Source: Collinsella phocaeensis
GTDB lineage: Bacteria; Actinomycetota; Coriobacteriia; Coriobacteriales; Coriobacteriaceae
DNA length: 64,000 nt
Reading direction: 5' to 3'
NCBI RefSeq assembly: GCF_900119895.1
Contig: NZ_FQLR01000004.1
Location: forward strand, 620,001-684,000
The position numbers and the translations under genes were made by a program. The notes beneath the pieces are model-generated. The model saw nothing but the letters and a program-made list of their open reading frames with translations, did not search any database and was not told where the DNA came from. Below, piece by piece: positions 28,322 to 37,594 of this stretch; position 1 is the stretch's first letter, and each line of letters starts with the position of its first letter.

Positions 28322-29248
28322 ATGGCAAAGGCAACGCGTGCCGCATTCGGCGAGACCCTCGTCGAGCTGGTCGACGAGGGCATGGACATCATGGCGGTCG
28401 ACGCCGACCTCGCCGGCTCCACCACCACCGCCAAGCTCGGCAAGGCCTATCCCGACCGCCTGGTCGACGTGGGCATCGCCGAGCAGAACATGATCGGCGT
28501 GGCATCGGGCCTCGCCCTCACCGGCCGCACCGTGTTCACCGGCTCCTTCGCCGTCTTCGGCGCGGGCCGCTGCTGGGAGCAGATCCGCAACACCGTGTGC
28601 ACCTCGCACCTCGATGTCAAGGTCTGCCCGACGCACGCCGGCATCACCGTGGGCCCCGACGGCGAGACCCATCAGGCGCTCGAGGACATCGCCCTGATGC
28701 GCACGCTCCCCGGCATGCGCGTGCTCGTCCCGGCCGACTTCGCCTCCGCCAAGGCGGCGATCCGCCTCGCGGCCAAGACCCCGGGCCCGTTCTACGTCCG
28801 CATGGGCCGCGAACCGCTGCCCGAGGTGTACGAGGAGGGCCTCGAGGTCGAGGAGGGCTTCGCGCGCGTGCTGCGCGAGGGAGCCGACGTCTCCATCATG
28901 GCGTGCGGCGTCGAGGTCGCCCATGCGCTCACGGCCGCCGAGAAGCTCGCCGAGGCGGGCATCTCCGCCGAGGTCGTCGATGTCATGAGCGTGAAGCCCC
29001 TGGGCGAGGACGTCATCGTGGCGTCTGCCGCCAAGACCGGCTGCGTGGTGACCGTCGAGGAGCACAGCGTGTACGGCGGCATGGGTTCGGCCGTGGCCGA
29101 GCTGCTGTCCGAGAAGCACCCGGTCCGCGTGAGCCGCCTCGGCATGACCGGCTTCGGCGAGTCCGGCAGCGCCGCCGAGCTGCTCGCCAAGTTCGGCCTC
29201 GACGCCGACGGCATCGCCGCCCGCGTCCACGAGGTCCTCGGCCGCTAA
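28322..29248 (+). CDS. Transketolase, C-terminal subunit
   Basis: Second half of the split transketolase, 308 residues, starting 5 bp after the N-terminal subunit. It has the pyrimidine-binding fold with the catalytic Glu in DVGIAEQNMIGVASGLAL, then PTHAGITVGPDGETHQALEDIALM and the transketolase C-terminal domain from about residue 190 (VVTVEEHSVYGGMGSAVAE). GGAGG at the end of the upstream gene provides the ribosome binding site. Both halves are intact and clearly co-translated. After its stop the DNA is non-coding up to rplE. Confidence 0.93.
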   Translation: MAKATRAAFGETLVELVDEGMDIMAVDADLAGSTTTAKLGKAYPDRLVDVGIAEQNMIGVASGLALTGRTVFTGSFAVFGAGRCWEQIRNTVCTSHLDVKVCPTHAGITVGPDGETHQALEDIALMRTLPGMRVLVPADFASAKAAIRLAAKTPGPFYVRMGREPLPEVYEEGLEVEEGFARVLREGADVSIMACGVEVAHALTAAEKLAEAGISAEVVDVMSVKPLGEDVIVASAAKTGCVVTVEEHSVYGGMGSAVAELLSEKHPVRVSRLGMTGFGESGSAAELLAKFGLDADGIAARVHEVLGR

Positions 29249-29641
29249 CGCTACCAAGAGCACGCTTCGGCGCGCGCCCGCATCGCGGATGCGCGACGGG
29301 CCCGCGCCTTCAGGTCGATTTCGCCTCCCGTCCCCCGTGCCCGATAGGGCGCAGGGGATGGGAGGTTCTCTATGCGGCCGCCGGGGCGGGCCCCGCGGGC
29401 ACGTGGCCGCATGAAATGTGGATTTCCGCAGCATCCAAGCTTCTTCTGGCATCTTGCGCGACATGCGCGTATCATACCGAAACGTATTGCCCGGCTCCTG
29501 TCGGTACATCGTCATGTCGATTCGCCATTATCGGCATGGTCGCGACAGGAGGCACGAGGACAGCGCACCGCGCGGCCAGGCATTCGGCCCATGTGCGGTA
29601 GCGCCCCCGCCCCGTGCTTAAAACCCCAAGAAGGAGTGAAC
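29249..29641. other. Intergenic gap where the spc cluster normally continues upstream of rplE
   Basis: 393 bp between transketolase and rplE. In most bacteria rplN and rplX precede rplE with almost no gap; neither they nor fragments of them are seen here. A moderately AT-rich patch near 29455-29530 may contain the rplE promoter. No terminator with a clear T-run was found after the transketolase genes. Confidence 0.5.
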
Positions 29642-30199
29642 ATGGCTGAGGAGAAGTACGTGCCCCGTCTCAAGACCAAGTACAACGAGACGGTCAAGCA
29701 GCAGCTTCAGGACAAGTTCCAGTACGAGAACGTCATGATGATCCCGAAGATGGAGAAGATCGTCGTGAACATGGGTGTCGGCGAGGCCGCCACCGATTCC
29801 AAGGCCATCGAGGGCGCCGTGCGCGACCTCCGCGTCATCACCGGCCAGCAGCCCATGGTGACCCGTGCCCGCAAGTCCATCGCCACCTTCCACCTGCGTG
29901 CCGGCATGCCGATCGGCGCCAAGGTCACCCTGCGCGGCGACCGCATGTGGGAGTTCTTCGATCGCCTGACCTCCGTCGCGATCCCCCGTATCCGCGACTT
30001 CCGCGGCATCTCCGCCAAGAGCTTCGACGGCCGCGGCAACTTCTCCATGGGCGTCACCGAGCAGCTCATCTTCCCCGAGGTCGACTTCGACTCCGTTGAC
30101 CGCACCCGCGGCATGGACATCACCATCGTCACCACCGCCAAGACCGACGAAGAGGCCAAGGCCCTTCTCGACGCCTTCGGCTTCCCGTTCAAGAAATAG
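29642..30199 (+). CDS. rplE: 50S ribosomal protein L5
   Basis: Binds 5S rRNA in the large-subunit central protuberance. It has 185 residues, with the family motifs [44 protein letters not shown] and [14 protein letters not shown]. The ATG follows AAGGAGTG. Unusually, it is the first gene of the ribosomal block rather than following rplN-rplX. Confidence 0.97.
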   Translation: MAEEKYVPRLKTKYNETVKQQLQDKFQYENVMMIPKMEKIVVNMGVGEAATDSKAIEGAVRDLRVITGQQPMVTRARKSIATFHLRAGMPIGAKVTLRGDRMWEFFDRLTSVAIPRIRDFRGISAKSFDGRGNFSMGVTEQLIFPEVDFDSVDRTRGMDITIVTTAKTDEEAKALLDAFGFPFKK

Positions 30200-30286
30200 G
30201 TATCACAGCTCCGGTTACGCGGGCGGCGCCCAAAGGGGGTTCCGCCCGCGCGGAGCGAACATAGAAAGCTATGTGAGGAGGAATAA

Positions 30287-30472
30287 GTGGCTAAGACATC
30301 GATGATCGTCAAGTGCAATCGCAAGCAGAAGTTCTCGACCCGCGAGTACACGCGCTGCCAGCGCTGCGGCCGTCCGCACTCTGTGTACCGCAAGTTCGGC
30401 CTGTGCCGTGTCTGCTTCCGCGAGCTCGCACTCAAGGGCGAACTTCCCGGCATCAAGAAGGCCAGCTGGTAA
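30287..30472 (+). CDS. rpsZ: 30S ribosomal protein S14 type Z
   Basis: A 61-residue zinc-binding S14 with two Cys-x2-Cys pairs (CQRC and CRVC) around the typical [14 protein letters not shown]. This is the short Zn-containing paralogue. The start is GTG after GAGGAGGA. It lies between rplE and rpsH, as expected for the spc operon. Confidence 0.97.
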   Translation: MAKTSMIVKCNRKQKFSTREYTRCQRCGRPHSVYRKFGLCRVCFRELALKGELPGIKKASW

Positions 30473-30604
30473 GTCACTGCCAGCGCGTGCGGGACGCGTG
30501 CGAGCGCGCCGCCACGCACGGAAGTGGTGCCAAGTTAGGCTCGGCCGCTACGGGCGGACGAGAACCCACGGGCACCGGTTCATCAAGAACGAAGGAGAAT
30601 CTGC

Positions 30605-31003
30605 ATGAACGTCACCGACCCGATCGCAGACATGCTTACGCGTATTCGTAACGCGAACTCTGCGAACAAGGCCACGGTCTCCATGCCGAGCAGCAAGAAG
30701 CTCGTGGAGATCGCTCGCGTCATCTACGAGGAGGGCTACATCGAGGGCTACGAGGTGGAGGACACCGCGCCCCAGAAGACCCTTCACATCACCCTTAAGT
30801 ACGGTCCCAAGAAGGCCAAGGTCATCAACGGCATCAAGCGTTATTCCAAGCCCGGCCTGCGCAAGTATGCCGGCGTTGCCGACCTTCCCCGCGTCCGCGG
30901 CGGCCTCGGTACCGCGATCGTCTCCACCAGCCAGGGCGTTATGGCCGACCGCGATGCTCGCAAGAAGGGCATCGGCGGCGAGGTCGTCGCTCTCGTCTGG
31001 TAG
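30605..31003 (+). CDS. rpsH: 30S ribosomal protein S8
   Basis: A 132-residue S8 that binds helix 21 of 16S rRNA and, in some bacteria, represses the spc operon. Motifs are [14 protein letters not shown] at the start, [12 protein letters not shown], and the C-terminal [31 protein letters not shown] site precedes the ATG. Confidence 0.97.
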   Translation: MNVTDPIADMLTRIRNANSANKATVSMPSSKKLVEIARVIYEEGYIEGYEVEDTAPQKTLHITLKYGPKKAKVINGIKRYSKPGLRKYAGVADLPRVRGGLGTAIVSTSQGVMADRDARKKGIGGEVVALVW

Positions 31004-31036
31004 TACGTTCGGCGCGTAGAAGGAAAGGATACACCC

Positions 31037-31573
31037 GTGTCTCGTATCGGTAATAAGCCTGTCCAGATTCCCGCCGGAGTCGAAGTGGCAGTCAACGGCA
31101 CCCATGTTGCCGTCAAGGGCCCCAAGGGCAACCTTGAGCACACGTTCTATGAGAAGCTCACCATCTCCGTGGCCGACGGCGTTCTGACCGTCTCCCGCCC
31201 GGACGACGACCGTGAGACCCGCGCCCAGCACGGCCTCTGCCGTGCGCTCATCGCCAACATGGTCGAGGGCGTCTCCGAGGGCTACACCAAGGCTCTCGAG
31301 CTGGCCGGCGTCGGCTACCGCGTCGCCCTCAAGGGCACCGCGCTCGACCTCTCCCTCGGCTACTCCCACCCCGTGGTGTACGAGGCCCCCGAGGGCATCA
31401 CCTTCGAGGTGCCCGACAACACCCACATCAACGTCAAGGGCATCGACAAGCAGCAGGTCGGCCAGGTCGCCGCTGAGATTCGCGCCAAGCGTCCGCCCGA
31501 GCCTTACAAGGGCAAGGGTATCCACTACGTCGGCGAGCACATCCGTCGCAAGCTCGGTAAGGCCGCCAAGTAG
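31037..31573 (+). CDS. rplF: 50S ribosomal protein L6
   Basis: A 178-residue protein with two similar L6 domains: SRIGNKPVQIPAGVEV at the start, ELAGVGYRVALKG at the domain junction, and PEPYKGKGIHYVGEHIRRK as the C-terminal signature. The start codon is GTG after a GGAAAGGA site. Confidence 0.97.
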   Translation: MSRIGNKPVQIPAGVEVAVNGTHVAVKGPKGNLEHTFYEKLTISVADGVLTVSRPDDDRETRAQHGLCRALIANMVEGVSEGYTKALELAGVGYRVALKGTALDLSLGYSHPVVYEAPEGITFEVPDNTHINVKGIDKQQVGQVAAEIRAKRPPEPYKGKGIHYVGEHIRRKLGKAAK

Positions 31574-31644
31574 TCGAGGTCTCTCGCGTCATCTCAAGTC
31601 CATCACCCCGTTAGGTGGTGGCACAAACTTCTAAGGAGTTTCGC

Positions 31645-32007
31645 ATGAATAAGCAGAAGGCGAAGAGGGAAGGCCTCAAGCGTCGTCAGCGTCGCGTCCG
31701 CGGCAAGATCTTCGGCACCGCCGAGCGCCCGCGTCTCCGCGTCGTCCGTTCCAACGCCAACATCTACGCCATGATCGTCGACGACACCAAGGGCATCACC
31801 CTGGTTTCCGCCTCGACGCTCGAGAAGGAGTTCGAGGGCACCGCTACGTCCAACAAGGACGCTGCCCAGAAGGTCGGCGAGCTCGTAGGCAAGCGCGCCA
31901 TCGAGGCCGGCATCGAGGCCGTCTCCTTCGACCGTGGCGGCCACATCTATCATGGCCGCGTCAAGGCCCTCGCCGACGGCGCCCGTGCCGCCGGTCTGAA
32001 GTTCTAG
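31645..32007 (+). CDS. rplR: 50S ribosomal protein L18
   Basis: A 120-residue 5S rRNA-binding protein with the basic N-terminus [30 protein letters not shown] and the C-terminal [20 protein letters not shown]. The ATG at 31645 follows TAAGGAG; an upstream in-frame GTG at 31615 lacks a site. Confidence 0.97.
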   Translation: MNKQKAKREGLKRRQRRVRGKIFGTAERPRLRVVRSNANIYAMIVDDTKGITLVSASTLEKEFEGTATSNKDAAQKVGELVGKRAIEAGIEAVSFDRGGHIYHGRVKALADGARAAGLKF

Positions 32008-32021
32008 GAGGTATGTAGCAC

Positions 32022-32546
32022 ATGGCTCGTAACCAAAAGCAGCAGCGCGAGGCCTCCGAGTTCGAGGAGCGCGTCGTCTTCATCAACCGTGTCGCCAAGA
32101 CCGTCAAGGGCGGTCGCCGCATGTCCCTCGTGGCTCTCGTCGTCGTCGGCGACGGCAAGGGCAACGTCGGTCTCGGCATGGGCAAGTCCGCCGAGGTGCC
32201 CCTGGCCATCTCCAAGGCCACCATCGACGCCAAGAAGAACATGTTCCACGTGCCGGTGACCGAAGAGGGCACCATCCCGCACGAGGTCATCGGTCACTTC
32301 GGTGCCGGTCGCATCATCATCAAGCCCGCTGTCGAGGGTACCGGCGTCATCGCCGGCGGTGCCGTCCGTCCGCTCTTCGAGCTCGCCGGCATCAAGAACG
32401 TCCTGTCCAAGTCCCTGGGTACCGACAACGGCCTCAACATCATCAAGGCCGCTGCCGAGGGCCTCAAGGAGCTTTCCAGCCCTGAGGACGTCGCGGCTCG
32501 CCGTGGCCTCACCGTTTCCCAGATGTTTGTCGGGAAGGAGCAGTAG
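32022..32546 (+). CDS. rpsE: 30S ribosomal protein S5
   Basis: A 174-residue S5 (translation fidelity) with [20 protein letters not shown], the glycine loop [16 protein letters not shown] and [18 protein letters not shown]. It starts 14 bp after rplR with a GGAGGTATG-type site. Confidence 0.97.
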   Translation: MARNQKQQREASEFEERVVFINRVAKTVKGGRRMSLVALVVVGDGKGNVGLGMGKSAEVPLAISKATIDAKKNMFHVPVTEEGTIPHEVIGHFGAGRIIIKPAVEGTGVIAGGAVRPLFELAGIKNVLSKSLGTDNGLNIIKAAAEGLKELSSPEDVAARRGLTVSQMFVGKEQ

Positions 32547-32548
32547 GC

Positions 32549-32731
32549 ATGGCTAAGACCATCAAGATTCAGCAGGTCCGCAGCATCAACGGCTGCAAGG
32601 AGGACCAGAAGAGGACCGTCCGCGCCCTCGGTCTGCATCGCATCCGTGAGGTTCGCGAGATCGCCGACAACGAGAGCGTCCGCGGCATGATCTTCAAGGT
32701 CAAGCACCTTGTCGAGATTGTAGAGGAGTAG
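32549..32731 (+). CDS. rpmD: 50S ribosomal protein L30
   Basis: A 60-residue L30 with IKIQQVRSINGCKEDQKRTV, LGLHRIRE and the C-terminal VRGMIFKVKHLVEIVEE. The start is 2 bp after the rpsE stop, and GGGAAGGAG lies at the end of rpsE. Confidence 0.96.
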   Translation: MAKTIKIQQVRSINGCKEDQKRTVRALGLHRIREVREIADNESVRGMIFKVKHLVEIVEE

Positions 32732-32733
32732 CA

Positions 32734-33183
32734 ATGCAGCTTCACGATCTTACCCCCGCTCAGGGTTCCACCCATAGCCGTAAGCGCGTCGGCCGCGGCA
32801 ACTCCGGCAAGGGCGGCACCTACGCCGGTCGCGGCCTGAACGGCCAGGGCTCCCGCTCCGGCGGCACCAAGGGTGCCGGCTTCGAGGGCGGCCAGACCCC
32901 GCTCGCGATGCGCCTGCCCAAGCTCCCCGGCTTCCGCAACCCCCGTCGCATCGAGTACACCGCCGTCAACGTCGCCACCCTCGAGGCCAAGTTCGAGGAC
33001 GGCGCCGTCGTCAACGGTGAGAGCCTCAAGGCCGCTCGCATCATCAAGAGCGAGTTCACGCCCGTCAAGGTTCTCGGTGACGGCGAGCTCACCAAGAAGC
33101 TCACGGTCCAGGTCGACAAGGTCTCCGCTTCCGCGCAGGCCAAGATCGAGGCCGCCGGCGGAAAGGTCGAGCTTCCGTGCTAA
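32734..33183 (+). CDS. rplO: 50S ribosomal protein L15
   Basis: A 149-residue L15 with the glycine/arginine-rich N-terminus (HSRKRVGRGNSGKGGTYAGR) and GFEGGQTPLAMRLPKLPGF. Its end overlaps the secY start by 7 bp. Confidence 0.97.
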   Translation: MQLHDLTPAQGSTHSRKRVGRGNSGKGGTYAGRGLNGQGSRSGGTKGAGFEGGQTPLAMRLPKLPGFRNPRRIEYTAVNVATLEAKFEDGAVVNGESLKAARIIKSEFTPVKVLGDGELTKKLTVQVDKVSASAQAKIEAAGGKVELPC

Positions 33184-34466
33184 CTGGTCTTAAAAACGCA
33201 TTCCGTATCAAGGAGCTGCGCGGCAAGATCATGTTTACCATCGCCATGCTCGTGCTGTACCGCATCGGTGCGCACGTACCTGTGCCCGGCATTCCCTTCC
33301 AGGGGATGCTGGGCCTTTTCGAGTCGACCTCCAACGAGGTCGCCTCGGGGGCCATGGCGCTGCTGAACCTCTTCTCCGGCGGTGCTCTTTCGTACGTCTC
33401 GGTGTTCTCGCTCGGCATCATGCCCTACATCACGAGCTCGATCATCCTGCAGATGCTCCAGGCCGTCGTGCCCAGCCTGCATGAGCTCGCGCGCGAGGGC
33501 GAGGTCGGCCAGCAGAAGATCACCCAGTACTCGCGTTATCTCACGCTCGCTCTTGCCATCCTCAACGGCATCGGCTACCTGTTCCTGTTCAAGAGCTTCG
33601 GCATCGACTTCAACGGCGCCGGCGCGCCCGAGATCATCTTCGACATCATGATCGTCGGCACGCTCGTCGCGGGCGCGATGCTCATCATGTGGATCGGTGA
33701 GCTCATCACGCAGCGCGGCATCGGCAACGGCATGAGCCTGATCATCTTCGCCAACATCATGGCGGGCCTTCCCCAGGCGATCTTCTCCTCCGTTGCGGGC
33801 GGCAACACCGGCGACGCGATCCTCACGGCGGTCATCTTCGTCATCATCCTGGCGATCATCCCGCTGATCGTGTTCATCGAGCGCGGCCAGCGCCGCATCC
33901 CGGTGTCCTACGCCAAGCGCGTCGTGGGTCGCCGCATCATGGGCGGCCAGTCCACCTACCTGCCGATCAAGGTCAACACCGCCGGCGTGATCCCCATCAT
34001 CTTCGCCAGCGCGCTGCTGTACTTCCCGGCGCAGATCGCGGTCTTCTTCCCCGGCGTCGGCTGGGTCCAGGCTGTCGCCGGCGCCCTTTCGAGCGGTTGG
34101 CTCAACTGGATCCTCAACGTGGTCCTCATCGTGTTCTTCGCGTACTTCTACACCTCCATGGTGTTCAATCCGGACGACACGGCCGAGAACCTCAAGAAGC
34201 AGGGTGGCTTCATCCCCGGCGTTCGACCCGGCCGCAACACGGCCCTCTACATCAAGAACGCCCTCAACAAGATCACCCTTCCCTCCGCCGTGTTCCTGGC
34301 GCTGATCGCCATCGTGCCCTCCATCGTGTTCTCCTTCACGGGCAATACGCTGGTCCAGGCCTTCGGCGGCACCTCCGTCCTGATCATGGTGGGCGTCGTG
34401 CTGGACACCATCTCCAAGGTGGAGAGCCAGCTCAAGATGTACGACTACGACGGTTTCTTCAAGTAG
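33177..34466 (+). CDS. secY: Preprotein translocase channel SecY
   Basis: Ten-helix pore of the Sec translocon, 429 residues, the partner of the SecA encoded at 19893. Signatures: RIGAHVPVPGIPF near the start, LGIMPYITSSIILQ, the cytoplasmic loop ERGQRRIPVSYAKR, and GGFIPGVRPGRNT before helix 9. The start is GTG at 33177, inside the end of rplO. Confidence 0.97.
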   Translation: MLTGLKNAFRIKELRGKIMFTIAMLVLYRIGAHVPVPGIPFQGMLGLFESTSNEVASGAMALLNLFSGGALSYVSVFSLGIMPYITSSIILQMLQAVVPSLHELAREGEVGQQKITQYSRYLTLALAILNGIGYLFLFKSFGIDFNGAGAPEIIFDIMIVGTLVAGAMLIMWIGELITQRGIGNGMSLIIFANIMAGLPQAIFSSVAGGNTGDAILTAVIFVIILAIIPLIVFIERGQRRIPVSYAKRVVGRRIMGGQSTYLPIKVNTAGVIPIIFASALLYFPAQIAVFFPGVGWVQAVAGALSSGWLNWILNVVLIVFFAYFYTSMVFNPDDTAENLKKQGGFIPGVRPGRNTALYIKNALNKITLPSAVFLALIAIVPSIVFSFTGNTLVQAFGGTSVLIMVGVVLDTISKVESQLKMYDYDGFFK

Positions 34467-34488
34467 GCAACTCTGTAAGGAGTCACGT

Positions 34489-35115
34489 ATGAACCTCGTT
34501 CTTTTGGGAGCCCCGGGTGCCGGCAAGGGCACGCAGGCCCAGCGCCTCGTCGCCGAGTTCGGCGTCGCCCACATCTCCACGGGCGATCTGCTCCGCGCCG
34601 CCGTCGCCGCTCAGTCCGAGTTCGGCGTCGCGGCCAAGAAGTACATGGACGCCGGCGAGCTCGTCCCCGACCAGCTCGTCATCGACCTCGTCAAGGAGCG
34701 CCTCGCCGCCGATGACGCCCAGAAGGGCTTCATCCTCGACGGGTTCCCCCGCAACACCATGCAGGCCGTGACGCTCGACTCCGAGCTGTCCGCCATGGGC
34801 CGCGAGCTGGATTGCGCGCTTCTGGTCGACGTGCCGGCCGAGGTCATCATCGGCCGCCTGTCCTCCCGCCGCACCTGCCGCTCCTGCGGCTACACCGGCA
34901 CCGCCTCCGACGAGACGTGCCCGAGCTGCGCAGGCGAGATGTACCAGCGCGACGACGACAAGCCCGAGACCATCAAGAACCGTCTCGACGTGTACGAGAA
35001 GAACACCGCTCCGCTCGTCGAGTACTATCGCGGCCAGGGCATCCTGAAGATCGTCGACGGCGACCGTGCCGCCGACGAGGTCTACGCTGAGACGAAGGAA
35101 GTCCTCGGTCTATGA
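34489..35115 (+). CDS. adk: Adenylate kinase
   Basis: Interconverts ATP + AMP and 2 ADP. The 208-residue long form has the P-loop GAPGAGKGTQ at 7-16, HISTGDLLRAAV for AMP and FILDGFPRN. The lid carries a zinc site with two Cys-x2-Cys pairs (CRSCGYTG, CPSCAG), as in many Gram-positive enzymes. An AAGGAG site precedes the ATG. The stop overlaps map as ATGA. Confidence 0.97.
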   Translation: MNLVLLGAPGAGKGTQAQRLVAEFGVAHISTGDLLRAAVAAQSEFGVAAKKYMDAGELVPDQLVIDLVKERLAADDAQKGFILDGFPRNTMQAVTLDSELSAMGRELDCALLVDVPAEVIIGRLSSRRTCRSCGYTGTASDETCPSCAGEMYQRDDDKPETIKNRLDVYEKNTAPLVEYYRGQGILKIVDGDRAADEVYAETKEVLGL

Positions 35116-35900
35116 TCAAGATCAAGTCTGCACAAGAGATCGAGCAGATGAAGAAGGCTGGAGCGCTGTCCAAGATGGCGCTCCGCCGCGTTGGCGCCAT
35201 GGTTCGCCCCGGCGTCTCCACCTTCGAGCTCGACCAGCTCGCCGAGCAGATCATCCGCATGCACGGCGGCATCCCTGCCTTCAAGGGCTACGGCGGCTTC
35301 CCCGGATCGATCTGCGCGTCGCTGAACGAGCAGGTCGTCCACGGCATCCCCAACCCCGACGTGATCCTGCGCGACGGAGACATCATCTCCATCGACACGG
35401 GCGCCATCGTCGACGGATGGGTGGGGGATAACGCCTGGACGTTCTTCTGCGGCACCCCCTCGCCTGAGGCCAAGGCCTTGTGCGAGGTCACGCTCGACTG
35501 CCTCAAGGCGGGCATCGAGCAGGCGGTGCCCGGCAACCGCCTCGGTGACATCGGCCATGCGGTGCAGAGCCTCGCCGAGTCCCACGGGTACGGCGTCCTG
35601 CGCGACTACGTCGGTCATGGCATCGGCCGCGCCATGCACGAGGACCCCAACGTGCCGAACTACGGCAAGAAGGGGAGGGGCGTCCGCCTCGAGGCGGGTA
35701 TGGTTATCGCCATCGAGCCGATGATCACGCTGGGAACCAACCACGTCACGGTCGGTTCCGACGGCTGGGTCGTTTCGACGAACGACCACCTGCCCGCCGC
35801 CCACTACGAGAACACGGTCGCCATCACCGAGGACGGCCCCGTGATTCTCACCGTCGACGAGCGCGGCGCCTGGTGCCCGCTTTCCGGCGGTTCTCTCTAG
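35112..35900 (+). CDS. map: Type I methionine aminopeptidase
   Basis: Removes the N-terminal Met from nascent proteins. It has 262 residues; metal ligands are visible in SIDTGAIVDGWVGDNAWTF (two Asp), YVGHGIGRAMHEDPNVPN (His), AIEPMI (Glu) and ENTVAITEDG (Glu). It follows adk by a 4-bp overlap, the usual spc-operon ending. Downstream the ribosomal cluster is interrupted by the AT-rich island. Confidence 0.97.
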   Translation: MIKIKSAQEIEQMKKAGALSKMALRRVGAMVRPGVSTFELDQLAEQIIRMHGGIPAFKGYGGFPGSICASLNEQVVHGIPNPDVILRDGDIISIDTGAIVDGWVGDNAWTFFCGTPSPEAKALCEVTLDCLKAGIEQAVPGNRLGDIGHAVQSLAESHGYGVLRDYVGHGIGRAMHEDPNVPNYGKKGRGVRLEAGMVIAIEPMITLGTNHVTVGSDGWVVSTNDHLPAAHYENTVAITEDGPVILTVDERGAWCPLSGGSL

Positions 35901-35908
35901 ATTAACGT

Positions 35909-35941
35909 GGAGGTCACGTGGGAGTATCCGACGTGACCTCC
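35909..35941. terminator. Hairpin after map, possible terminator or attenuator
   Basis: A perfect 11-bp stem GGAGGTCACGT/ACGTGACCTCC with an 11-nt loop begins 9 bp after the map stop. There is no T-run on either strand, so intrinsic termination is not certain. It marks the left edge of the AT-rich island. Confidence 0.5.
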
Positions 35942-35944
35942 CCG

Positions 35945-36319
35945 TTATAGATAGCTTAGGATGTTGGTAAGCCTCTGGACTTTTCCAAGTGGGAGTTTGT
36001 TTTTGGTTTCTCGTGCAATTTCTAGCAGCTCCTGAGTCGGTAATTCAACGATTTTAGATAAGCTTTCTAGCGGTATTGCCTCGCTTCTCAAACACATGCG
36101 CAGCTTAGCTTGAATATCGGGCTCTATATCTACAATGGATTCACTAGAAAGCATGTTTCTCATATTCATCAATTGAAGCAGAATGATGCTCTGCTCAAAT
36201 TCTGTTAGCTGGATGATGTAATCTTCTCGTCCAGGTACATTGCAATGAAGTGACCAATATCCGCCTTTATGCATTTCTCTCCAAGCTATCGGTTTAAAAC
36301 TGTTGGTGAACATATCCAT
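35945..36319 (-). CDS. Hypothetical protein in AT-rich island
   Basis: A 124-residue protein that I do not recognise, encoded against the direction of the ribosomal genes and with clearly lower GC than its neighbours. It has no signal peptide or membrane helix. It contains WREMHKGGYWSLHCNVPGRE near the start and a helical Leu/Ile/Glu-rich second half (ELPTQELLEIARETKNKLP), which could be a cytoplasmic regulatory or immunity-type protein; that is only an impression. Its start codon lies 3 bp after the stop of the secreted-protein gene, so the two are probably one transcriptional unit. Confidence 0.55.
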   Translation of the reverse strand: MDMFTNSFKPIAWREMHKGGYWSLHCNVPGREDYIIQLTEFEQSIILLQLMNMRNMLSSESIVDIEPDIQAKLRMCLRSEAIPLESLSKIVELPTQELLEIARETKNKLPLGKVQRLTNILSYL

Positions 36320-36322
36320 CTG

Positions 36323-36812
36323 TTAGAAAAACATGGTAATCTCAGCGTCATCAACGACAATTGCATACGTGCGACCATCGTCTGCGGCTGCCAAGCCAGT
36401 AAGCTTGACAGTGTAAGAATTACCTTTTGAAACGTTGAAGGAAACGTTTCCGTCTAGACGACCGACTTTTCTACCACTTAAGACTTTAGTCTGGGTGTGA
36501 TTGGTCTTATTGTTTATACACAACAGTGAGCCATTGAAGTTGTATGCGTAGGAAAATGTTGGCTGAACAGCCCAATAAATGTTTCCCCTTCCTGTATGAG
36601 TGATAATAGAAATATCGCCGTCGCCATAGAATGTCGAGTATGGGGAAATTCCACCCCTATCGCCCAAGATCTTTAGGTTCATCTCGGATACATTGGTTGG
36701 CATGGCCAGCGTTAATGCTGTCAGTCGATTGGGAGGCAAGTGCGAGCGAGGGAGTGAGTAGCATAATTAAAGAAGTGAAAATGACAAGTGAAGAACCGAT
36801 CGCTTTTTTCAT
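36323..36812 (-). pseudogene. Small secreted protein gene with a frameshift after the signal peptide
   Basis: On the minus strand, an ATG at 36812-36810 with an excellent AAAGGAG site starts a signal peptide (MKKAIGSSLVIFTSLIMLL, then TPSLALA) that runs into a stop at 36657 after 51 codons. The following 110 or so residues, with LKILGDRGGISPYSTFYGDG, SYAYNFNGSLLCINN and SYTVKLTGLAAADDGRTYAIVV, are open in another frame through 36323. A 1- or 2-base indel near 36690-36710 would join them into one secreted beta-rich protein of about 160 residues. The gene is AT-rich and foreign-looking. It could be a true pseudogene or a sequencing error. Confidence 0.65.
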
Positions 36813-37090
36813 TCTGTCTCCTTTGACGCGAATGTACCGAGAGCTCCTTTCTTTACATCAAAATCTGACACCTACACTTTAAAGTCGTAAAGTTCGTACT
36901 TCATATCAAGTATTATTTTGCAAATTGTAGGAAATAGGAAAAATAGATTGGTGAGTCCTACATATCTATTCAAATACCCTATCCATGTCAGGCGTTACTA
37001 AAATGTGGAGCATGTAAGAAGTCGTGCCCCACACAAGAGATCTTTGCTATCATTCGCTGTTGCTGTCGTTTTTGAGAGAAAGATGATGCC
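36813..37090. other. Right side of the AT-rich island, infA leader
   Basis: About 280 bp of AT-rich non-coding DNA between the divergent secreted-protein gene and infA. It must hold the promoters for both directions if the hairpin after map stops read-through, but no box is convincing. Confidence 0.4.
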
Positions 37091-37309
37091 GTGAAGAAGG
37101 AAGACGCAATCGAACTCGAGGGCACGGTTACCGAGCCTTTGCCCAACGCCATGTTCCGCGTTGAGCTCGAGAACGGTCATTCGGTCCTCTGCTCCATCTC
37201 GGGCAAGATCCGCATGAACTACATCCGCATTCTTCCGGGCGATAAGGTCGTGGTGGAGCTCTCCCCGTACGATCTCACGCGCGGTCGCATCACCTATCGC
37301 TACAAGTAG
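37091..37309 (+). CDS. infA: Translation initiation factor IF-1
   Basis: A 72-residue S1/OB-fold protein that occupies the ribosomal A site during initiation. It has [28 protein letters not shown] and the C-terminal [13 protein letters not shown]. The start is GTG after GAGAAAGATG. Normally it follows map closely; here 1.2 kb of AT-rich DNA intervenes. Confidence 0.97.
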   Translation: MKKEDAIELEGTVTEPLPNAMFRVELENGHSVLCSISGKIRMNYIRILPGDKVVVELSPYDLTRGRITYRYK

Positions 37310-37466
37310 CGACACATCCATACCGCACTGCACACGATCGTAGGAATGCTCAGCCTGCGGTCGCGTCTGCATGTGTATGGCCAGCCTTCAGTATTAACGC
37401 CTGCGGCTGGGCGAGTAGATAACATTCCGCTGTATTGTAGTTTGAGCACTACCGAGAGGAAGAACG

Positions 37467-37580
37467 ATGAAGGTACGTCCTTCGGTCAAGAAGATGTGCG
37501 ATAAGTGCAAGATCATCCGCCGCCACGGCAAGGTCCTCGTCATCTGCGAGAACCCGCGCCACAAGCAGCGCCAGGGCTAA
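37467..37580 (+). CDS. rpmJ: 50S ribosomal protein L36
   Basis: A 37-residue zinc-type L36: [15 protein letters not shown] has the first Cys pair, followed by a third Cys in [15 protein letters not shown], with the conserved His as fourth ligand. The ATG follows GAGAGGAAG. It is too short for the usual gene-length cutoffs. Confidence 0.95.
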   Translation: MKVRPSVKKMCDKCKIIRRHGKVLVICENPRHKQRQG

Positions 37581-37594
37581 GAGAGGAGATCCAA

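Noticed and set aside
35909-35941. Hairpin after map as a certain terminator
   Set aside because: The stem is perfect but no T-run follows on either strand, so it is listed only as a possible terminator.
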